The translations under genes were made by a program, and so were the position numbers. A stretch of 64,000 bases of DNA from Histoplasma ohiense (Eukaryota; Ascomycota; Eurotiomycetes; Onygenales; Ajellomycetaceae), in NCBI GenBank assembly GCA_017607445.1, contig JAEVHH010000005.1, positions 62,001 through 126,000 on the forward strand, in the 5' to 3' direction. The notes beneath the pieces were generated by a model that saw only the letters and a program-made list of their open reading frames with translations, ran no database searches and was not told the origin of the DNA. Position 1 is the stretch's first letter. Each line of letters begins with the position of its first letter. Below, piece by piece: positions 46,623 to 59,736 of this stretch.

Positions 46623-48951
46623 TCAGTGGATAACAATCTTGTCAACTTCTTCCTTTGCTTCGGTCCATGTCTCGAGGTTCTTCCGCGCCCAGTCCAGGTG
46701 GCAGCGGGCGTAGGCTACCTACAGAGGAAGAAGGGAAGTGGAGCGAGTTAAAAACGAGAACAAAGAATATCTCAGATGTAATGAAAAAGAAAACGGGTTT
46801 AGCGATTAGGTGAATGGAAGGTTCATACCATATATCGACGTAGATCGTCTTCCTTTTCTTTCTGGAACCGTTTTAGATCTTGCAAGACACCGGAACTAGC
46901 ATCCTTGACATCCTTCTCCGATACTTGGAGAGCTTGCTCCAACTGGAAATGACGATGTGATACACGACTCGATTAGCACAAAAAGGAACTGGTTCTGAAG
47001 CCATAGGAGTGTTAGGAGATGTCAAAAACTGACCTGCAACAAGGTCTCTTTCGTTTTCCCAATTTGGTCTCGTCGGGTTCTCTCCGGGTCAACATCAACA
47101 AAGCCATGAACGGCATGGCTAATTCGCCCGAATATCTTATTCGTTACGAAGTTACCACTAGGGCTCTTACGGTGACCTGGTGAAGGTAATGGGGATTGCT
47201 CGAGAGGCCTTTGAGGTAGGCCCTGGGATGCAGATGGCTGTGGAGAATCACCAGTCCCGGCCGGGAAATCAGAGTCAATCGAGGCGGTATCTTCGGCATT
47301 TGATCTCGTTGCTTCAGGTGTTGACGTTTCCGGGATACTGGGTGCAGATGATTCAGATAATGACCTTCTTGGTTTCGTGGTTGCTAAGCTGCCTCCAGTA
47401 CGATTCAGATATTGCTCAATCCTTTTGGCTTCAAGCTCACTCCGCTCTAGGGAATCTAGCATTGCCCTTTTCTTGCTGAGTTCATCCCGAGTCATTTCTT
47501 GTTGGATTCGCTTAAGGATGCGATAGCGGAGAACATTCCGGACGACGCCAGCAAATTGTGCACTTTCCCTCATTGGTTCTGCGAATGTTGCACCAAGAGT
47601 AGAAGAGAGCTCTTCAGTCTCAATATATGAGGTGTCGGCTGCCTGTCCAATTCGTTCTATTGCTGCGGCAACTGTGGCGGAAGGTTCGGAGAGGGAAAAC
47701 CCATTGTACCGGGCGCCAAGCTCCATCAGGTCCGCAGCGAGGGATGAAAGATGCGTCAAGGTGCGTCGGTTTACTTTTTCGATATTCCCTTGCAATAGCA
47801 GTTCGAGCTCACGAGTTGACGCCTCGAAGTTTACAAAGTATGGGTCTAGGTCTTTTTCACTTAGGGTGCGCGACGTTGGCGGGAACCGATTAAGGAATGG
47901 CACATTTCCTGGGGCTGATGAAGCATGATCCGAAAGGGATGAAGAGGTGGCCGAAGATGACTTTAGCTTCGCGGATGATGAAGGGATTGGAAGCCAGGCA
48001 TGTGCGGGTTTCGGATTAGCGGGGTCGAGCGGAGGCGCTTTGAGGTTGTTCTTGGGGATGGAGGAGACAGGATGTGAATGAAGTACTTCAGTCTGTAGGA
48101 ATGTTAGACACTTGGAGGATTCGCACGCCAGATAGTGTGGTCTCTTATCAGACAGATGCAACTAACCCAGCTTGCATTCGGATCTAAGAACCTCCACCAG
48201 ACTCCGTCCTCCCGGATCTCCTTCATCCGCCGGCATCTGTTCAAGAAGACCGCTAGCATGCGCTTTCGCAAGTCGATAATGGAGCTATCTTCCTTAGCCT
48301 TGGTAGGTTTCGCTGCATAATCGGCCATTGTATGTTTCTCAGGTATGGGAGGGATGATGAGAGTTGGGTGAAGATTGATGAGGGTAGCGCGCAGAGAGCT
48401 AAATTCAGAGTATCGTCGTCGAACTTCCAGATCCTGCAAGCATGCAATGTCAGGGAGAAACAAAATAGTAAGAGCAAAACACAATATCCCTAGCTACTCA
48501 CTTACCCCCGTTCGAATTGTATAAACAATGAAGCTGCCTCCACTCTCGTGGTTTTTGCCCGCATGCGTGATGAGGATTGGAAGCTCTGGATGCTCGTAAA
48601 GGATCTGCTCTATTCGGCTTTGGTAAATCCCTTTCCTTCGCGGATAGCTTTGATTGTCTTCGGCATGCCCATAATCCTCCGCCTCGTCTTGGTCCGTATC
48701 ATGGCCGATTGGGCTGTCTAATCTGGAGACATAATCTGGCGGGGGATCAAGGGTCGAGGACGTGGATTGCGGGGTGGAAGGAGCTTCAAAGGCTTGGGGG
48801 AGTACTGGGTTAGTGGAAATATTTATGCAAGATTGGGAGTAGCGAGGAATTTCTCACTGGAGGACGCGGGCGCTTCATGAAAAAGATCAGTTGTAGCATC
48901 CAGATGACGATCAAAAGATCCGTAGGGGTTGTTGTCCTCGTCGTTCCACAT
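46623..48951 (-). CDS. snx41: PX-BAR sorting nexin, Snx41-like
   Basis: A multi-exon gene from the ATG at 48951. The N-terminus MWNDEDNNPYGSFDRH matches my recollection of fungal Snx41. The PX domain follows, with IVYTIRTG, then DLEVRRRYSEFSSLR (the R-Y-x-x-F lipid-binding core) and PPIPEKHT, a PPIP loop. The next exon reads LRKRMLAVFLNRCRRM. The C-terminal ~400 residues contain LDPYFVNFEASTRELELLLQ and long helices typical of a BAR region. The last exons give EDDLRRYM and VAYARCHLDWARKNLETW. A Ser/Pro-rich insert (about 47180-47400) interrupts the BAR region, as in other fungal members. Snx41/Atg20-type nexins bind PI3P on endosomes and act in retrieval of SNAREs and in selective autophagy. 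Distinguishing Snx41 from Atg20 would need an alignment. Confidence 0.82.
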
Positions 48952-51063
48952 CTTGCCGACGCAGAATCAGGATCTCCAGAAGCGGCTCGGCGTACGATGC
49001 TGCGACCCAGGAAGCATGAACGGCGGAATTGTAATGGAAAAAGAGACCGAATAGAATATCAACCACAATGTTAAACGTTTATGATCTGGCGTAGTACAAG
49101 CCTGGGGCAGACGTTGCTTGGGATGACCATCTACGTAGGGAGTTGGTGGCTCAGTTGGTGGCTCAGACGTTTGCAGCCTGCATTGTCCGGCCTTGGCTAA
49201 ATACACGGAGAAGTAAGTTATTTACCAACCATGACATCCACCATGTAAACAGCAAAGAATCACGGTTTTATAGCCTCGCGATACCGCTGTTATATGCCCA
49301 AATTTCGTTTAAAATAAGAGATGAAGCAGTGATGCACAAAATTTCACTGCCATGTCCTCCGAGTTTTCCTTTGGGGCTCCAATACCAAGTTCCAAATGAA
49401 CTTCCAGGCTGCAGAATTAAATATATTTGATAGACCACTACATCAATGTCAATGATATCCTCTGGTGCTACTAACTTGGAGCAGAAACACCAATGGGGAA
49501 CTCGATTCCAACATTGTAACAGTCTATCTAAATTATACTAGGCCGTTAAGTGATGACCACCTTCGTTTCATGCACCATAGGTCGAAACCCTCCAAGCCGT
49601 CTTTACTCACAGCTCATAGTACGACCGCTTTTGATTATAAATATCTCCCAGGCGACAATTCATCGGCAACTTTGAAATGCTCCCAAGGTGATGTGCCTGG
49701 CAACGATATTTAACTTATCGTCCCCAACCTTTTGAACCCTCGACATTCTCACAGCTATTGCACTAGCACTGATTGGCCTGTTGATTGTCCGTTTCGAGTT
49801 TTGAAAACGCATTTCCTTTCAGACGATCCTCACCCTGCGGCAATGATTCCACTATTCTAGCTTCTGGGCTTTCTCGATCCTGAACCAGCAGGGACATAGC
49901 CGTCAATGTTTTAACATATTCTTTGGCTCTGCTCCAGCTGAAGACGTGTGTATTCATACCGTAAGCAGCTGTTACGGCCTTGATGATTCCCAGCCCCGAA
50001 TTTGCCATCTTGCTCTGTTATATGTTCTGTGGTGCCTCTGGCTGATCCCGTTCTGCTTGACCTGATTTAAAATATCTGGAACAAAGTGCACCTGGGTTTT
50101 AGTCACTATATCCCTCGCCTTGAGCTGGGACAGGACGCATCCTGGTTGCTCATCCACCAGGTTCCTAAATTATGTCGATTTCCGCGCCTGCGACTCCAAA
50201 AGTCATCGTTGTCATCGGTTGGGTATTTACTCCTGACAACAACAAAAATTCGTGTTCCGCGGATTCATTGGCTCTGGTGAAAATGAATAATGTGGCAAGG
50301 ACAACGAATACATATCATACCGCGGACTTGATACTCAAGTTATTTGCTGCTTCATTGGGTAGTATACCGACCAATATTTCTCTTTTCGGCGCAGGTTATT
50401 GACGGTTGCGAATACCTCTCGAGGCTCACTCTTTCGTTCATTTCCCTTTAGATTCAGCTACAGATGCTTCATGCTCAGAGGTATATCAGGTTATTTACAT
50501 GTACATTCCTACATATTTATTAAACCTATACCAGGCAATTTTGCCACCAGAAACATAGCGCCAACTAGGAGATGCTATGTATTGTCCAGTTTGATTGGGA
50601 CTGATGTTCCCAGAGGCTTGCTATTGCTACTGACAAACCCATACGTGTGTTTGTATATGCCTTCTACCATTTCCTCCTTAATACCATCTACTGTTCAGGA
50701 TTTGTCGCCAAGAGAGGATTCTTCTCTCGAAAGAGCAAGAAAGAGGCTTTTTCGATTCTATCCACAACTTCGGGCGCATATAAAACTACAAAATACAGGG
50801 TTACATGGTTACCGCTACCAAATTTCATTTCGATAGCCCGTGGATCTAATTTTTAGTCATATTATTTATTTCCGGTGCTCTTATCATTAACGCTCCCATT
50901 CTTGAAGCGACGCGGGAATATTACTTTGAAGTAGAGATAGGAGAGGTTGGAAAGACAATAGAAATACAGAGGTGCAAAAGTATAAAATAAGATATAATCT
51001 ACCCCCGCAAAAATTTCGGATCGTATCATCATACTGGCATTGATGTTATCCATACATGAATGA
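48952..51063. other. 2.1 kb spacer, no convincing gene
   Basis: The segment has mixed composition and several frames of 60-145 codons, none with a family motif. A plus-strand frame at 50172 starts MSISAPATPKVIVVIG, which resembles the first strand of an NmrA/Rossmann protein but loses the glycine motif at once. No repeat was recognised. Confidence 0.4.
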
Positions 51064-51876
51064 TTAATCGACACTGTATGACCGCATATGACAAGGTGAC
51101 CTTTCTATTCTTACGGCTCCTTCGCTCCGGCGACGTGGATGGGTTCTTGCCTTCTCCTTTCCCTTTCGTGTTGACGGTCCCGGGTCACCATCAGCATAAC
51201 TGTCCATAGAATCACTACTCATCGTCCGTTCGAGTGTTTCATCACTCCCATCGCAGACCAATATACTTTCGCGGGGCTTTTGCCGTCCGTTCCTATATGA
51301 TCTCGCACCGCTCTGCCCTACCCTCCCCTCTGAGCGTTCCCGATCTCGTGGACCCGGACACGAACGTGAACGCTGCATCTCCCTTTGCTTGCGAGTATCT
51401 CCGCCGTAGAATCCTCCAGTTGATCCCCGCTTCCTCCCTTGGTGCCCGCCGGGCTCTAAACAACGGCGTTCATCGGAACTAAATCTCCTCGTAGCCCCCT
51501 TGCTACCACCACTTTTCGGGGCGGGCGCACATGTATTTCTGTTTGGTTGAGATCGAGGACCCGGCAGCGTCTGCGGCACTGATGCTGGACATCTTGAGCC
51601 CCGCTTCCTGCTGGCTTTCCGCGGCTCTCTTCCCTCCTGTCTCTCATGTATTCCCGGCTCTGCATCCACTAGTCTGATACCTTTGCGCCGCCCCGGAACA
51701 CGGAGAGAGATGAATAAAGCTAATGCGGAGAGAAATAGGAACACCAGTATTGATGCTGCGAGGATGCCGCCTTGCTCTTCTGGGGTCCAGGAATTCCAAC
51801 CTCCATTGGCTTGTTGCTCTAATTGCTCTTTAACTATTGTCTGAGAAGAGGTGGATATGGGAATAAGCGTTGCCAT
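51064..51876 (-). CDS. Single-pass membrane protein with basic disordered tail
   Basis: A 270-residue frame from the ATG at 51876. Residues 1-33 are polar (MATLIPISTSSQ...), with WTPEEQGG just before one hydrophobic segment (about 35-58, ILAASILVFLFLSALALFIS). Everything after it is Arg/Ser/Gly/Pro-rich and strongly basic, probably disordered and cytosolic by the positive-inside rule. There is no cleavable signal peptide. I do not recognise a family, and the low-complexity tail makes a spurious match easy. A short upstream promoter separates it from the next unknown gene. Confidence 0.55.
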   Translation of the reverse strand: MATLIPISTSSQTIVKEQLEQQANGGWNSWTPEEQGGILAASILVFLFLSALALFISLRVPGRRKGIRLVDAEPGIHERQEGREPRKASRKRGSRCPASVPQTLPGPRSQPNRNTCAPAPKSGGSKGATRRFSSDERRCLEPGGHQGRKRGSTGGFYGGDTRKQREMQRSRSCPGPRDRERSEGRVGQSGARSYRNGRQKPRESILVCDGSDETLERTMSSDSMDSYADGDPGPSTRKGKEKARTHPRRRSEGAVRIERSPCHMRSYSVD

Positions 51877-52714
51877 AGCTCCCGGGGGCCAGGTGAACTT
51901 GGTACGAACCTTTGGTTGTGTTCTGGTGGCTGGTTACCCCGAAAGGTTGACGCTTATTGGTGAGGATCTTGAGTCCACATCGACATCGGCAGCAAGTATG
52001 ATATCTGGCTTGGAAAGTAAAACGGCCGTTTATTATGAATGGGTGTTGAAAAGAGGGACTTTTCGTTGGCTTCAGGGATTAAAGTATTTGATGTGTAGCT
52101 GCCACCGATTCAACAGTGCAAGTGGCGAAGAGATATCGATGTGGAAAGGGGCATGTCTCTACATCTCGTAAATAGAGATTTTCCGTGCACAGGGTGACGG
52201 CCGAATAACACCAGCAGAGTTGACCACAAGAAAACAAAGAGGAACCTTGATATTCCTTATAAAAATAAGTGGAATGTCAAAAAACGTGCACAAAGGATTT
52301 GGAGCAAAAACTGTCAATGGCCTCAAGGGAGAGGAAGTAAATTTCGACCTAGGCAGCAAGGAAATCCTCTATGGAAATAGTTATTGCGATTGGATATTCG
52401 GATACATCGTGTAAACGGCCACCACTACATATATGATGGTAGCTACTACCAAAAAGAAAGAAATGAAGGGAGGCCTGGATGGGCTGTGTTAGTGTATATA
52501 TGTACTCTACATAAGTCTCTCTATCTCAACCTGACTGGCTTTGTAGCAACTAGAACTGGCACTCCCGTGTCCAGTTTACCTTTAAGCATTCAACAGATAC
52601 ATACATCTGCAGCAAACAGTTTGGTTTTAACTCCAGAAAGTAAGCAAATTACCAGCAACCAAGCGGTTGATCACCAATCCTCTTTCCACTAGCACGGTTT
52701 CCATTGGACAGCTG
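51877..52714. other. Intergenic, no gene seen
   Basis: About 840 bp between two minus-strand orphan genes. It presumably holds the promoter of the 51064-51876 gene. Nothing else was recognised. Confidence 0.4.
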
Positions 52715-53263
52715 TCAATTCCCATTCCCTTGTCCATTCCCGTTTTCCGGATTCCTGATAGGCGGTTGTCCATTTCCTGGTGGCCCGTTGGCTGGATTTC
52801 CGTGGCCATTCTCGTTTGCATTCCCATTTGCTGGCTGCTGGTTGTTTGCTTGCGCTGCATTGTCCGGTTGTGCGTTCGCTGGCGGCCCGTTATTAGCAAG
52901 CGGTCCGTTGGCGGGTGCATGCGCCGGCTGGATTGGTTGTGCTGGCTGAGGATTAGAAGGTGGGTTGACTGCCTGAGCTGCTTCAGCTTCCTCTACTTCA
53001 CGTGTTTCTAGCATCATTTTGTTCATCGCTACGTTGTGGTAGAACACAATAACGAGGTGGGTGCCCAATCTATATACGGCGAGGGCGAATACAGGTATTA
53101 AGACTAGAATGACAACGATGACATGACTGGGGCGCATGGCTTTATGCACTAAAATCGCCCTGAAGGAGAGTTGGTGGTTCTGGTGTTGAGACAGGACAGC
53201 TGGAGATGCTTGATATACCCGCGTCGCAGGCACTTGAATATCGAAATTTTTAGGGGCTCGCAT
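52715..53263 (-). CDS. Membrane-anchored Pro/Asn/Gly/Ala-rich protein
   Basis: A 182-residue frame from the ATG at 53263. An internal ATG at about 53137 (MRPSHVIVV) would give a shorter form starting just before the membrane segment. One hydrophobic stretch is seen (about residues 46-62, HVIVVILVLIPVFALAV), followed by a short helix with ETREVEEAEAAQAV. The rest is low complexity built from Pro, Asn, Gly, Ala and Gln (NPPSNPQPAQPIQ ... ENGNGQGNGN). No family was recognised. The single anchor plus disordered tail resembles the neighbouring orphan at 51064, though the tail composition is quite different. Confidence 0.5.
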   Translation of the reverse strand: MRAPKNFDIQVPATRVYQASPAVLSQHQNHQLSFRAILVHKAMRPSHVIVVILVLIPVFALAVYRLGTHLVIVFYHNVAMNKMMLETREVEEAEAAQAVNPPSNPQPAQPIQPAHAPANGPLANNGPPANAQPDNAAQANNQQPANGNANENGHGNPANGPPGNGQPPIRNPENGNGQGNGN

Positions 53264-53743
53264 ACATACTCAGGCATAAAAGCCATGCGATATGCTGTCG
53301 TAAGAGGAGTCAAACAATCCTTGTTCAAGGTGGCGGCGGACGTAATTCAGTGGCAGATGTCTCAGGGGTTAACGTTGGATGTGTAGGAAGGGGCACTTTA
53401 CCATCGCTTAGCAGGTTAGAAGCAAAACGTTGGAAAATTAAGGACATACCATTATGTGGATGAAGTCGCTCTAATAGCTACTGGATTGGAGTTGAGGAAG
53501 AGGTGTTTCATATCAAAATAAACAATTGACAGGGACGCTTCGCCCAGCAACAAAGAGGGAACTGTCGTGATTTAAAATGGTCTGTGACCAGTGAGAACCA
53601 ACAACAAAAAGAATTCCTCCTGATGGTTACAAGGAAAAAAACATATAATAATATCTATGAAAGAGATTAGCAACCACAATCAAACAGAAAATTCACACCT
53701 TTCTTTGTTGAAAGTCAGGGTGCTACACTTTTTCTCAAAGCGC

Positions 53744-56700
53744 TCACTCATCACAATCAATAACCATCCTCAGATGAGATAACCAGCAATGATGCATCTC
53801 AACTTTCCGACCCTGACTCCACAGAATTTCCAGCCCTTGACTGATCCAGCCTTTGTCCAAGGACAAAGTCTCAGATGGGGGTACAAGGAGAAGAATCTTC
53901 GCGCCGCGAATGACTCGAATGCCCAAGATAAACACGTCTGGGTTGGAAACCCAGCCTAGCACACCATCTTCACCGGCCTCTCCCATTGCACCGATCAACG
54001 CGGAAATGCCCTCAGAAACCCAGGAGTAAAGCTGTAGAGCAAATTGTGTGTTTCCTGGCCTCAATATTATTCGCGTTAGAACTTTCGCCCATGTCTCAAC
54101 CTCCCGCACATCTTCAACGAACAAATTCTGTTTCTCTTCTTGGAATAGAACTGTGCTTTTTGTCTGAAATTTCTCGAGGAGCCTGGGAACAGGAGTGAGA
54201 CTTGTAGTACTGTCGATACTTGGAACCAAGAGGTTGATTGGCAGTCCTAGGAATCGACCCATTGCCTCTGCACATAGTGTTGTAGAATCATCGAAATTTT
54301 CGGCAAGGATATCGGCCAACTTAGAACTCGCAGCGAGGGGGAGTAATGCAGTGGCTTGGTTTGTGCTATTAAATTCAAGAGAGAAAAGTATGGACGCTGC
54401 TTGAGCTGCAAGATATCTAATGCCCTCATCATCGTCGATTAGCATCCCATACAAAACAAGACATGTTTCTAGGAGATAGGGTTTAATCGTAGAGTGGCTG
54501 CTGCTTATTCTTAACCCCAAAAAGAAAATTTTCATTGAGACTGCAGCTGCATGGCGGGTTGAGAATTCCTATATGATTGGTGAGCCAACCTGCAACTCAG
54601 AAGGGGATAATCGGCAATAACTCACAGTTTCATCAGAAATGGCAAATCTTAGGCGCTGGTTCCACTTATCCAATCTTGCTTTGAACTCTAGGGCAAACTC
54701 AGGGGCATCGGATGATAGCATGCTCAGTGCCAAGAAGCATCCCCGCAAGCGTAGTGACGCATTAGCCAAATCACGATTCCATAAACTGACACCATCGCTG
54801 TCTTCTGGTATATCTACAGATACAGCCAATTGTCGTAAGGAGGCGAACTCATCCGATATCTGAGTACGATGTTCAAACAGCAACATCAAGTCGTCCGCTA
54901 GGTTCGAGGTCACGGTAAGTTGTATTTGCTGAGAGCGAGCGACCTGAATCATGGCAATGTAGAACTCTATTCTCCGTATCTGCGACCTTTTATGGGAGCA
55001 AAAAGTGTGCTGTATACGGTCTAGCAACCAACAGGTGGTATCAGAGTCTAGTGCTGAGATAGAATTCATAAACACCAATAGATCTTCTAATGCGAGATTC
55101 TGTGCTAGCATGATGCTAATTTTAGAGACAGAAATTGCTTTTAGGAGAAGAAATGAAGATCTGGGAATTGGTGTATCGGTCTGTGAGAGTAGTTCGCTGA
55201 GTAAATCGAAAAGGCCGTGGTTTTCCAATAATGTATTGATTTGTGATAAGACAGTGGCTAGTTTCCGGTCAGTCGGTTTAAATCATTGGAAATAAAGGAT
55301 CACACGTACTTTCAAGGCCACAGCGGATACCAGCCTGAACGACATCATTAAGTATTTCAACCAAGGTAGCCTGCACAAAGTGAGACTTGGCCCACGGAAA
55401 TAAATTTTTGCAAACTTCCCTTACAGTGGAAAAAGCCGTTCCAGAGTTATCTAGAACGAATAAGTGAACATGCCTTTGAAACAGAGTGATTCACCTTACC
55501 TAACCAGTAACCGCTCGAGGAAACCCACAGCCTTTGCAGAGCATATCTAATACATAATGCCGTTCCGTGGATTTGGTTCTGAGGGATAGATTCATGGGAA
55601 ACTGCGGAAAGTTCGCAAACACTCGCCAGTATCTCTTCATGCCGGAGAAGGGACGCATATATCCTCGCTGAGTGCTCCCTGATACCCCAAACGGGACTTC
55701 GAAACTGTTCAAATACAAGGATTTTGAGGAGTTTGTCTTCATCCCCTGAGAAAGATGGTACCTTCTCTCCAATTAGCTCAAGGGCTGGGAAAACTCGTTC
55801 TGTTTTGATGGAAAGTTCCCAAAATTGCGAACTCGACCCTTTTGACTCATTCACGATAGGATCTTGTAGGAGCTGGGCCAATAGCTCAATTAAACCGGGA
55901 TACTTTTGAAAGATGATCCTGCTCCCTAGTTCAGATCCAGAATTTCCACCTAAGCCTACGCTGCATCCTGCCTTGAAACGACACATCCGATTCATTAAAG
56001 CCTTGAAGAGCATCAATCCGCAATTGCGAATCGCCCACCTAAACTACATGTTAGCCAGATATAAATCCAAACGCGAGGGCTGAACTACATTTTTGATCCC
56101 AAGCATTCAGCAGATATCATTAGGCACGGCATGACATAAGCTTCTGTCAACGTGGCCAATTTGGTATTCGTGAAAATATCTTTCAGGCAATTTAAGGCAT
56201 GAACCTGTGGCAATTTGATATCTGATCCAATAGCGTCACTGGGTGTATCCAGGCTAGCAATTTCCTGAAGATCACGCATGATTTTGTGGAGAATAGGGCC
56301 ATCGGGCTGAGAAGAAGCTATCCCTGTGACTAATGCAGGGAGACCCGCGGATCTTCGGGTCAACTTCGAAGCCTGTGTATCGATAATTGCCAAAGCATCC
56401 TATTGCGGTTAACAGTGGATTTCAAAAAAGAGAGATACGTAAAAAGCAAATACCTTGTACCAGATGTTCAGGAGGCCGGAAGCGCTAGGGTCCTTCGTCT
56501 GGGCACATTTTTTACAGCAAGCCGTGAAAGTCTGAGAAACCGCTGAAAATGCACCACGATGTCGTAGCTCAGCAAGTTGTGTAAAACTTAGCGTTCCAAT
56601 TTTGTTGAAATCGGCTTCGACGAGCCCACTACCGGAAGTGTCAGGAGCGTAGCTCGAATTTACTAATATTGCGTAGAGAAGCATACTGTTTATTTTGTGT

Positions 56701-59296
56701 CAGCACCATCCAAACTAGAAGCCATTTAGAAATTACCTGGATTCCCGCAAAGCACGCCAAGAGCACGATAACAAATCCTTCGGGCCCCTCAGCTCATCTA
56801 CTGCGTCCTCATCTTGACCTTCAGGGGAATCTATACAGAGAATGTCCCTAACACCAAGCCAAATATTTTCGCAGACTAAAATGAGTCGATCGTGATACAA
56901 CCTCCAATATGGGCGCCCCGTCTCCGGGGAAGGGAACACCGAATGAAATTCGGGGGTCGACACTATATACCTACTCACGGTAAATAAGAAACGCGCTTCA
57001 TCACACTCGAATGAGAGCTAAGGGATTTCCTACCTCAACGCGGAGATATATCCGTGCACAGAAGTCTCCCGAATTGCGTTTTGAAACGAGCCATCAGTTG
57101 AATATAGGTTCTCCTCCAAAGTTGAGAGAAGTCGTTCCACAATAGTCTGTTTTAGCTCATACCAGCTCCCATTGCTGTCTACTGTTGTTTTGGAACTGGC
57201 AAGGTCAAATAAAATGTGATAGAGGCGAGCCACTGCATCAGCATGATCAGCTCTACTAGTGCCACTTGCGACGCGCTCCGCTCTTTCCAGAGCCTTAACT
57301 AGTTGTAGCCGTGAATGTGAATAGCGCCCATCTGAGATGTATTTTTCTCCATCATTCTCGAGAGATGTTCGGATATGTGTCCGAGGAAACATATTCAGAA
57401 GTGTCGAAGCCGTAGCTCGGACGTCATCGAATGGGTTTATAAGTAAATCACCAAGGAGTCTGAAGAGACTTGGTCGAAATATTTCAATACTGCAGTTCCA
57501 GGAGGTTTGATCTTGTCCAAGTCTGGAAAAGTGTACATGGCCAATTCTGTTATCCAGGCCTGTCTGCAATAACAATACCAATGTTTTGAGTGCCGATATG
57601 TGCCTTTGATAGGACATCGTTGGCTGAAGTTCTAGTTCGAGAAATCCCACATACCATCGCAAAAACTCGATATGATCGCCAGCGGTATTGGAGTATCCGA
57701 CCGCATATAAATCATTTGCTGCTGTATGTTGATTTGCAAGCTGCGATCCATCATCAAGGCTCGTCGATTTGAGACACGAAGACAGGGAGCCGCGCAACCT
57801 AATGATAAACTTTCGAATCAGGCTGAATATCTCTCCTCGATATTGTGGGTCGCTATCGGTATGCATGTAAGGGAAGTTTTTGATCAGGACTTGGAGGGTA
57901 TCTGAAGAGAATGGTTTCGTAGTTGAGGGGGCTGCTATCAACAAAGAGAGAGCCGATATCCGTACGGCAGCTTCAGGGTGTATCAAAAATTCACCAATTC
58001 GCCCGCTTTCAATAACATATGATTGGCAAGGAGTCGCGGATACCTCTAAGCCTAAAACTGGTTAATTAAAAAATCACAACGGACAATTAAGAATTTGTAA
58101 CTCACTGCCTTCTTGCACAAGGCCTAGCTCTTTGGCTGTGTGAAGAGCAGCGAAGAGTACAGTAAGCTCATCTATCGTGATATCATATGAACCGAGCTGC
58201 AAGTCGTTGCATGGTAGAGTGCGGATAAAGCTCTGAAATCCAGATGGCATCTGTTTGAACAACGGATAGAGAAAATGATCTGACACCATCTCTAATGAGT
58301 CTATATTCTGCAAGGCGATATATTTGAGAGGATCCTGCCAGAGAGGTCTCGAATTACTGGGACTAATGTGCAACGAACTATTCTTCATTGACTCGGTCCC
58401 TAATCTATGGCAGAGGAGAGTAAATAGTGTTCCAGCAGGAAGGGCCAAATCTCGGTTATTAGAATAAAGGAGAAGAGAAATGCTAAAAATTTTGGCAGTG
58501 TAGAACACCAATTCATTTTCTCCAGTCCTTGAACTGCTTTCTCTATTAATAAAACAGCTTATCGGAATACCGAGCTTGATGCAATGTCCTTCTAATCTTG
58601 ATGCCCAGACCATGGAATTCTCTAGCATCCATATTTTCATAGACTGGATTAATTCAAGCACGGGGAACGCATCTTTTCGGATAAGCCACTCCAAGGAGAC
58701 TAGGCAAGCCTTGAGCCTTGGCCGGGGTTCACATAGGATGATGTTGGGGACTACCAACTGAACTATGTTTGAACGCACTGACTGGATGATAGAGTCGTCG
58801 CGGTGCCTTGAAACAATTCTAATTAGCGACGTTAGGACCAACCTCATTGGCTTCGGTTTGCGCTCATAACGGTCAAGAAAGAGCTCAAAGGTACAGGTCC
58901 AGGGAGGCTTAGATTCGGACAAAGTAAACTCGCGGATCTGAGCATTTATAGAGAGAGTTGTCGCATCAAGAAACGAGCTAATTGCATTACAAATAGCCAC
59001 CATATGAGATGATGATAGATCGTTGGAAGAAAATGTTCTGAAAAGACATTTCCAGATGGGGATGATCGATCTAAGGGCCTAGTTAATCTGGCTGATCTTC
59101 TAGTTAGACCTAGCCTTGGAAATCGGAAGTAAGCTTACAACAGGGAATCGGCATGCTGGATGAAACTCTTTAACGGGCCTCTGGTGGCCTCGTTTAGCAC
59201 ACGTTCCGGGATAACATCCAAGTCTGGAGAGATCAGACATTGAAGTGGATGGGGTATCTTCTGTTGTTCTTGGGTCACAGGCTTCCCAGCGTCCAT
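53744..59296 (-). CDS. trm732: Trm732/THADA-like HEAT-repeat protein (DUF2428)
   Basis: A long multi-exon gene. The ATG at 59296 gives MDAGKPVTQEQQKIPHPLQ, and exon 1 ends at 59139 with a GTAAGC donor. Coding exons then follow down to the stop at 53744, with introns near 58040, 57010, 56700, 56430, 56050, 55480 and 54560. The protein is almost wholly helical. The diagnostic DUF2428 segments are LSFTQLAELRHRGAFSAVSQTF...CC (56480-56600), and RNCGLMLFKALMNRM (55960-56010), completed by the upstream exon WAI. Another mark is FPRTHIRTSL. In yeast Trm732 is the partner of Trm7 for 2'-O-methylation of position 32 in the tRNA anticodon loop; the human relative is THADA. The fit in length and motif order is good. 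Confidence 0.9.
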
Positions 59297-59736
59297 TATT
59301 CAAAACGGACACTCCGTACTAGAGTATGGAAGCCAAAAAGCTATACCCAAAAGTCATAACAGGATTATGCATCTCGCAAATTACCGGTCCCCGCACGTCA
59401 CATTTTTATATTCGTCCTCAGCTTAGATTTTCGGTGCAAATTGCCATTGATGACTAAACAGACAAATTAGTCAACTAACTTAAGTTAGTTAGGGCATACG
59501 ACGGACTCTATGTTTTTCCGAGAGCTATGGAAAAATTATCGGTGCAATCGAGCCTCAAGACCTGATTTTAGTCTCCATCTTTTTTTTTTTTTGCGACTTT
59601 ATCCCCCTGTATAAATACGACCTTTGCGGAGAACGACGGCATAGCCAGGAGCGCGGTTGGCGCTCGAAACCCTCCTCCTTTCCATTCTCCACATCTCCTC
59701 ACTGTTTTTGGTACAATATAATCGTAATTTTTCGTC
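59297..59736. promoter_or_regulatory. Divergent promoter, Trm732-like / Tim23
   Basis: Only 440 bp separates the two start codons, so both promoters share this stretch. It has a T-tract of about 14 bases near 59578-59593 and direct TTAGTTAGTT-like repeats near 59470-59490. Confidence 0.6.

Noticed and set aside
50172..50402. Frame starting MSISAPATPKVIVVIG, like the first strand of an NmrA/Rossmann protein
   Set aside because: The glycine-rich motif that should follow is absent and the rest has no family resemblance; too weak to call even a relic.
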